Assembly: GCA_002338145.1 (NCBI GenBank)
Contig: DDHP01000094.1
Location: 1-9,942 of the forward strand
DNA length: 9,942 bases
Reading direction: 5' to 3'
Origin: Deferribacteraceae bacterium UBA1873
Lineage (GTDB): Bacteria; Chrysiogenota; Deferribacteres; Deferribacterales; Flexistipitaceae
In this document: positions 6,681 to 9,942 of the stretch, piece after piece
Layout: every line of letters begins with the position of its first letter
How positions within the stretch are numbered: position 1 is the stretch's first letter
The notes under the pieces: model-generated
Told to the model about the DNA's origin: nothing
Databases searched by the model: none
Seen by the model: only the letters and a program-made list of their open reading frames with translations
Position numbers and translations under genes: made by a program

Positions 6681-6709
6681 AATATATGAAACACATCCTT
6701 GTGTGTAAA
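6681..6709 (-). promoter_or_regulatory. Promoter of SDR2 with a possible operator in the spacer
   Basis: On the minus strand TTTACA (6709-6704) and TATATT (6686-6681) are separated by exactly 17 nt. The spacer holds a small inverted repeat, ACACA (6691-6695) with TGTGT (6700-6704), around a 4-nt centre. Its position between -35 and -10 would suit a repressor site, but the arms are short. Confidence 0.5.
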
Positions 6710-6956
6710 GGATATTTTACTACAAGATGTAATGACCATCCTACTGGCACATTGCGACTTCCATATAATTATATTCCAATAAATTAAATTGGATTTATAT
6801 CTGTTATGTAAATAAGCAGAAACACAGAAATCATTATCAAATAGAGAGAATTTTTTGGCTTTGCTCATTCTGTTAAATACCAGCTTCGCTGATAGACAGA
6901 AGGTCATTTAACAGGGCGAGGAATGAAAAAGACCTGGATGTCATCTCGACCGGAAA
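6710..6956. other. Gene-free part of the divergent SDR2/Gate intergenic region
   Basis: No credible gene is present. A 77-codon minus-strand open frame (6674-6907) shows no family features and overlaps the SDR2 promoter. Two inverted repeats are visible: TCCAAT (6775-6780) with ATTGGA (6788-6793), and CTGTTAAAT (6870-6878) with ATTTAACAG (6906-6914). The second pair encloses a small CAGC/GCTG hairpin (6881-6891). Just after it, at 6937-6952, comes GATGTCATCTCGACCG, which reads like a fragment of a dispersed intergenic repeat. Confidence 0.4.
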
Positions 6957-6965
6957 TGATATAAT
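6957..6965 (+). promoter_or_regulatory. Extended -10 promoter of the Gate-protein pair
   Basis: TGATATAAT is a perfect extended -10 (TG-n-TATAAT). There is no good -35. Transcription would start near 6972 and give a leader of about 60 nt. That leader contains TATGCAA (6973-6979) and TTGCATA (6995-7001), a 7-bp stem with a 15-nt loop, at its very start. Confidence 0.5.
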
Positions 6966-7031
6966 AAACAAATATGCAAGTGTGCTTATTCTGATTGCAT
7001 AACCAGCTGAATTATTTTAATATCACCTGCT

Positions 7032-7454
7032 ATGGAATTTCTAAACAACATAAAAAACGGACTGAGAAACGGTCTGAAAATAAGCACAAAAATTATTGTT
7101 TACATGCTGCCCTTTTACGTTGTCGTTGATATTCTGGAGCAGAGCGGATATTTGAGCAAAATCAGTCTTATTTTTAAACCGATAATGGGAGTACTGGGGC
7201 TGCCCAGTGAGGCTGCTGTTGCAATTATATCCGGAATGCTGCTTAACCTGTATCCGGCCATTGCCGCCATGGCTCCGCTGTCACTCTCAATAAAAGAAAT
7301 CACAATTTTAGGACTTTTTCTTGGAATAGCGCACAATCTTGTTATAGAAACGATAATTCTCAGCCGCTCAGGTGTCAAAGCTTATTCCGTGGTAATCCTG
7401 AGAATTGCAACTGCTTGCGTAGCCGCCATGGGGGTTAATATCTTATGGACCTAA
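7032..7454 (+). CDS. Gate-domain (nucleoside-recognition / SpmA-SpmB-like) membrane protein, first of a pair
   Basis: Small integral membrane protein of 140 residues with about three to four hydrophobic segments (roughly 20-36, 62-82, 90-110, 117-138). The order GLPSEAAVAIISG...LNLYPAIAAM, then a cytosolic-looking turn (SIKEIT), then GIAHNLVIETIIL is that of Gate domains, seen in spore maturation proteins SpmA/SpmB and other transporter-like proteins. His101 and Glu106 form an H-x4-E-T motif that recurs as H-x4-D-T in the next gene. A substrate is unknown; 'nucleoside recognition' is only a family name. No strong Shine-Dalgarno site precedes the ATG, but the next Met (residue 25) would remove the conserved amphipathic start. 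The gene overlaps its partner by 10 bp, and the presence of such a pair need not mean sporulation. Confidence 0.78.
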   Translation: MEFLNNIKNGLRNGLKISTKIIVYMLPFYVVVDILEQSGYLSKISLIFKPIMGVLGLPSEAAVAIISGMLLNLYPAIAAMAPLSLSIKEITILGLFLGIAHNLVIETIILSRSGVKAYSVVILRIATACVAAMGVNILWT

Positions 7455-7906
7455 ACATAACACAATCGGTAATCGGAGCATGTCTTTTAAGTTTGAAAAT
7501 ATTTGTGATTATTACACTGCTTTTAATTGTATATGAATTTTACGAAAATTCACGCTTTTACAATTGGACAAAAAAAATTCTAGACAGGCCTATGCAGACA
7601 ATCGGGATATCCTCCAATGCTTCAATTACTATGGTGGTGGGCATTGTTTTGGGGATTGCGTACGGAGCGGGAATTCTGCTGAAAAACGTCCAAGAAAAGA
7701 AGATGAACAGCAAAGATATCGCTCTGACATCATATTTTCTCGCCGTCTGTCACGCTGTGTTTGAGGACACACTCCTTTTTGTTGCAGTGGGTGCAAACGG
7801 ATTTATTATAATCGGAGTGCGTATTCTTCTGGCTGTTATTTTAATATCCATTTTAAATAAATACATCTTCAGAACAATGGCTGAAAGTAGTGAAGTAGGG
7901 AGATAG
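7445..7906 (+). CDS. Gate-domain (SpmA-SpmB-like) membrane protein, second of a pair
   Basis: Integral membrane protein of 153 residues with hydrophobic segments at about 12-31, 61-79, 93-114 and 117-138. The core MVVGIVLGIAYGAGIL, followed by a charged turn (NVQEKKMNSKD) and FLAVCHAVFEDTLLF, aligns with the core of the preceding protein, including His103 and Asp108 as H-x4-D-T. The two are likely halves of one duplicated fold and may form a heterodimer. The ATG at 7445 lies inside the end of the previous gene (overlap ATGGACCTAA), with only a distant GGGGG as a possible ribosome site, so translational coupling is likely. The last six residues (SSEVGR) are encoded in a purine-rich repeat-like stretch and look like a late addition. 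Function unknown beyond a probable membrane transport or gating role. Confidence 0.78.
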   Translation: MDLNITQSVIGACLLSLKIFVIITLLLIVYEFYENSRFYNWTKKILDRPMQTIGISSNASITMVVGIVLGIAYGAGILLKNVQEKKMNSKDIALTSYFLAVCHAVFEDTLLFVAVGANGFIIIGVRILLAVILISILNKYIFRTMAESSEVGR

Positions 7907-7924
7907 TGAGATGGGGAAGTAGTG
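7885..7924. repeat. Purine-rich direct-repeat stretch over the end of the second Gate gene
   Basis: AAGTAGTG occurs at 7885-7892 and 7917-7924, GAAGTAG at 7892-7898 and 7916-7922, and GAGAT at 7900-7904 and 7908-7912. The stretch is nearly free of C on the plus strand. It contains the stop codon TAG (7904-7906), so the coding frame ends within the repeat. Confidence 0.5.
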
Positions 7925-8054
7925 CTAAGTTTTAAGTACCATCTGTATAAAATTTTTATATTTAACAGTGAAGTCAGAACAGGCTTTTCCAATTAGTAAC
8001 CATTAATAACAAAGAATAACTATTTACTTACACTTTTTCTAACATTGAACGTCT

Positions 8055-8085
8055 CGCATCACGCTTTACGGCATTACGCATCACG
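8055..8085. repeat. Short direct repeat CGCATCACG x2 downstream of tolC
   Basis: CGCATCACG occurs at 8055-8063 and again at 8077-8085, 22 bp apart. TTACG is also doubled between and beside them (8066-8070, 8074-8078). The stretch lies 5 bp from the tolC stop and is more GC-rich than the AT-rich sequence on its other side. It resembles a degenerate tandem array or part of a dispersed intergenic repeat. No clear tolC terminator is seen in the 183-bp gap (7907-8089). Confidence 0.5.
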
Positions 8086-8089
8086 GCTC

Positions 8090-9334
8090 CTACAGATTTT
8101 CAATAACCCTTTGCAATTTAAAATAATTAAGAAAAACCTGGGTTTTGGCATTTATCACATTATACCTGGCACGGGAAAGATAGTATATGGCATCAAGTAT
8201 ATCAGTGGAAGTGGCCACCCCTTCTCTGAAAGATGCTTCCGTTACCCTCAAATTCTCCTCAGCTTCTTTGAGACTGGCTCTGGCAACCTCAAGATTTTTT
8301 AAGGCAACATTTTTATCCTCAGTCACATTTTGGAGCTGATTTTTCAGATCGAGCTTCATCTCCATAACATCCATCTTGGATTTTCTCACTTCCAGCTTTG
8401 CTTTGTTAATATTCGAATATTTCTGAAAACCATCGAAAATATTAAAGCTAACATTCACCTGCCCTCTTATTTCACCCTCATCATTTTCCCCATAAGGCTC
8501 GACTGAGTCAGCAGCATCGGAATAGCTGAATAATAAATCGACTTTTGGATAAAGTGAGCTCTTCGAAGCATTAACTCCGTATTTTTTTGACTGCATAACC
8601 GTCTTCAACGCTTGCAGTTCGCTTCTGGATGAATACATTTTTTCTTTATAAAAATCATATTTTTCAAATTCCGGTATTTTTGCCAGCAAATTAAAATCAA
8701 TATCCATAATATCTACATTTACACCCACGGTTCTGGATAAATTGTTCATAGATTTTTTTAACTCAGTCTGAGCTTTCATAAGATCCTGTTTTGCATTATC
8801 CATTTCAACCTTTATTTTTAGTACCTCGCTCCACTGAATGACACCCACATCATATTTCAACTTTGCATTTTCATATTCCTTTTGATAAAGTTGATATGCG
8901 CTCCTTCTAACATCCAGATAACGCTGATTCCTGTAAACATTGAGATATGCTGCAGCAACGTCAAATTTCACATCCTGTTTTATTGCATTCAACTCAAAAA
9001 AACTTACCTTTTCCATTTCTCTGGCAGACTTCAGATTATACTTATCTCTAAAACCGTCAAAAAGATTATAACTCAAAGCCAGATATAGATTGCTGTTTCT
9101 ACTGTTTTCAAACATGGTATCTTCATCAAGCTGATTATACTGATAACCCAAATCAGCTGAAGGCAAGAATTCACCTTTTTGGTATCTGGTGCTCTCAGCC
9201 GCAAATTCCATGTCAAATTTATACTTTTGTATTAAAGCCCTGTTTTCCACGGCTTTATTCTTTAATTGGTTCAGATTTATAGCAAATGTGTTCATCGCCG
9301 CTAGCAAAATAATCAATACAAATGTTTTTTTCAT
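8090..9334 (-). CDS. TolC-family outer-membrane efflux protein
   Basis: Outer-membrane channel protein of about 414 residues, the exit duct for tripartite efflux or type I secretion. A signal peptide is visible (MKK, hydrophobic core to about residue 18, cleavage near TFA-IN). Two homologous outer-membrane efflux repeats follow. Each has a membrane beta pair ending in the same motif, NLFDGF (91-96) and NIFDGF (299-304), and long heptad-like alpha-helices (about 105-205 and 308-412) that form the periplasmic coiled-coil barrel. I place the start at ATG 9334, because GAGAGG (9346-9341) lies six bases upstream. An in-frame GTG at 9337 would sit only three bases from it. Residue numbers count from that GTG. 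No membrane-fusion or pump gene is beside it here, so its partner system cannot be named. It appears to be monocistronic. Confidence 0.92.
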   Translation of the reverse strand: MKKTFVLIILLAAMNTFAINLNQLKNKAVENRALIQKYKFDMEFAAESTRYQKGEFLPSADLGYQYNQLDEDTMFENSRNSNLYLALSYNLFDGFRDKYNLKSAREMEKVSFFELNAIKQDVKFDVAAAYLNVYRNQRYLDVRRSAYQLYQKEYENAKLKYDVGVIQWSEVLKIKVEMDNAKQDLMKAQTELKKSMNNLSRTVGVNVDIMDIDFNLLAKIPEFEKYDFYKEKMYSSRSELQALKTVMQSKKYGVNASKSSLYPKVDLLFSYSDAADSVEPYGENDEGEIRGQVNVSFNIFDGFQKYSNINKAKLEVRKSKMDVMEMKLDLKNQLQNVTEDKNVALKNLEVARASLKEAEENLRVTEASFREGVATSTDILDAIYYLSRARYNVINAKTQVFLNYFKLQRVIENL

Positions 9335-9340
9335 CACTTA

Positions 9341-9346
9341 CCTCTC
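9341..9346 (-). promoter_or_regulatory. Ribosome binding site that sets the tolC start
   Basis: GAGAGG on the minus strand is six bases from the ATG at 9334 but only three from the GTG at 9337. This favours MKKTFVL as the true N-terminus, which also makes a normal signal-peptide start. Confidence 0.6.
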
Positions 9347-9394
9347 AATAAAATTTCACAGTTAACAGATCAGATGTAAACATTTGTTGTTAAT

Positions 9395-9426
9395 AAAAAA
9401 AAAAGACTCCTGAATATGGCATATTC
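9395..9426 (-). terminator. Possible minus-strand terminator with T10 tract
   Basis: On the minus strand a short AT-rich hairpin, GAATAT/ATATTC (9426-9412), is followed 7 nt later by ten T residues (9404-9395). The stem is weak, and no minus-strand gene lies between it and the stronger SDR3 terminator at 9613-9647. It could end an unseen small RNA, back up the SDR3 terminator, or be chance. Confidence 0.25.
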
Positions 9427-9462
9427 GCTTCCTCAAAAAATAAAAACCTAAGGCATTTTCCT

Positions 9463-9552
9463 ATGCATAATGTTAATCCAAATGAGGCAAAGGTGCAAGC
9501 AGCATTATACAAAGATTTCGGAATATACCGTATTATGAGAGAATTAGATTAA
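9463..9552 (+). CDS. Possible small ORF or coding remnant (29 residues), unrecognised
   Basis: ATG to TAA, encoding MHNVNPNEAKVQAALY then KDFGIYRIMRELD. The frame stays open upstream to about 9397, without another ATG. The composition is protein-like, mixed and charged. The last half (ALYKDFGIYRIMRELD) has the spacing of one helix-turn-helix, as found in recombinases and regulators, so it may be the remnant of a larger gene. AAGG about ten bases upstream is at best a weak ribosome site. I do not recognise a family, and it may well be chance. Confidence 0.2.
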   Translation: MHNVNPNEAKVQAALYKDFGIYRIMRELD

Positions 9553-9612
9553 TAGCATGCAAGAGTAATATAATTAGTTCCTGCAACGAATAATTGGATA
9601 TTACGCATATGA

Positions 9613-9647
9613 AAAGCAAGAAACATATTTTACCTGTTTCTTGCTTT
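9613..9647 (-). terminator. Rho-independent terminator of SDR3 (13-bp stem)
   Basis: AAAGCAAGAAACA (9613-9625) and TGTTTCTTGCTTT (9635-9647) form a perfect 13-bp stem with a 9-nt loop. It begins 31 bp downstream of the SDR3 stop. On the minus strand the stem ends in TTT and is followed by TC, so the U tract is short and partly within the stem. No plus-strand gene needs it. Confidence 0.7.
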
Positions 9648-9678
9648 CAAAAATGTAATACTTTAATGATTAAAATCT

Positions 9679-9942
9679 TCACATTGATATGTTAAGCCCG
9701 CCATCTACAGGCAAAAGAGCCCCAATGATATACTTAGCCTCGTCTGATACAAGAAATGATACAGCCTCTGCCACATCTTCCGGCTCACCAATATGACCTA
9801 TAGGTATTCTATCATTCTCACGGGGTCTGTTTACATACTCCTTATAGCCCACCGGGGTTCCCACAAGCCCGGAGCCTACTGCATTTACCCGGATGTTAAA
9901 AGGGGCAAGATCTATTGCAGCGCACATGGTAAGGTAATTTAC
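9679..9942 (-). CDS. SDR-family oxidoreductase, C-terminal part (SDR3), cut by window edge
   Basis: The last 87 codons of a short-chain dehydrogenase, open to the right edge. The in-frame Met at 9927 is internal, because the frame continues upstream as VNYLT. The visible part matches the SDR C-terminus: a helix after the missing Tyr-Lys site (VNYLTMCAAIDLAP), the NIRVNAV strand, the PIGHIGEPEDVAEAVSFLVSDEA segment and the closing GALLPVDGGLNISM. The common Pro-Gly after VNAV is Ser-Gly (VGSGLVGTP), an unusual change in the loop that contacts the nicotinamide side. The Rossmann motif and catalytic residues lie outside the window, so function and cofactor cannot be judged. It is followed by a strong hairpin terminator. 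Confidence 0.9.
   Translation of the reverse strand, partial: VNYLTMCAAIDLAPFNIRVNAVGSGLVGTPVGYKEYVNRPRENDRIPIGHIGEPEDVAEAVSFLVSDEAKYIIGALLPVDGGLNISM

Larger units (their letters stand above)
9335..9678. other. 344-bp region between tolC and SDR3
   Basis: No family-recognisable gene. It holds a weak tolC promoter candidate (TTTACA 9380-9375, TGAAAT 9358-9353, spacing 16), a T10 tract on the minus strand (9404-9395) behind a small GAATAT/ATATTC hairpin (9412-9426), a 29-codon plus-strand open frame (9463-9552), and the SDR3 terminator (9613-9647). The stretch 9553-9610 shows nothing clear. Confidence 0.5.

Noticed and set aside
6674..6907. A 77-codon minus-strand open frame in the divergent intergenic region
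   Set aside because: No domain, no good ribosome site, and it overlaps the SDR2 promoter and the inverted repeats.
7946..7960. AT palindrome TATAAAA-T-TTTTATA after the Gate genes
   Set aside because: All A/T with a one-base centre; such palindromes are expected by chance in AT-rich spacers and it has no terminator tail.
7750..7992. An 80-codon minus-strand open frame
   Set aside because: Mostly antisense to the second Gate gene, with no features of its own.
1..9942. CRISPR array, insertion sequence or toxin-antitoxin system
   Set aside because: No regularly spaced repeats, no intact transposase with inverted ends, and no small gene pair with toxin or antitoxin features was seen.

Overview
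The window looks like a piece of chromosome from a low-GC (high-30s % by eye) Gram-negative bacterium. It has an outer-membrane TolC-type channel with a signal peptide, an IspG of the MEP isoprenoid pathway, a bacterial TrmH/RlmB-type rRNA methyltransferase and clear Shine-Dalgarno sites before most genes. I cannot name the organism. The mix would suit a low-GC anaerobic lineage such as Deferribacterota, but that is a guess.

Layout. At the left edge, bases 1-22 (minus) are the first 22 nt of a type II tRNA, most likely tRNA-Ser, with its own promoter at 35-63. Next comes ispG (minus). A complete tRNA-Asn(GTT) on the plus strand (1264-1336), also with its own promoter, lies between ispG and a type II P-type ATPase (minus, 1406-3997). 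Then follow an RlmB-like 2'-O-methyltransferase (minus, GTG start) and two separately transcribed short-chain dehydrogenases (SDR1 and SDR2, both minus). A 409-bp divergent region leads to two overlapping plus-strand genes for small Gate-domain (SpmA/SpmB-like) membrane proteins. The window ends with a TolC-family gene (minus), a 344-bp gene-poor stretch, and the 3' end of a third SDR (minus) that runs off the right edge.

Organisation. Most genes appear to be single transcription units with their own promoters. The clear exception is the Gate pair, which overlaps by 10 bp and is very probably co-translated. The Gate proteins share the motif H-x4-[E/D]-T and look like two halves of one duplicated transporter-like fold. 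The P-type ATPase keeps all catalytic motifs of the Ca2+-ATPase class, but two ion-binding positions in M5 and M6 are changed. SDR1 has the SDR cofactor fold and the Tyr/Lys pair but lacks the usual catalytic Ser and Asn. SDR2 is complete and visibly more GC-rich than its neighbours, so it may be acquired.

Nothing here is an obvious mobile element, CRISPR array or defence system. Non-coding regions carry hairpins, short direct repeats and possible dispersed-repeat fragments. One such repeat seems to encode the last residues of the second Gate protein. The most promising leads are the Gate-protein pair, the SDR with a degenerate active site and the ATPase with altered ion-site residues.
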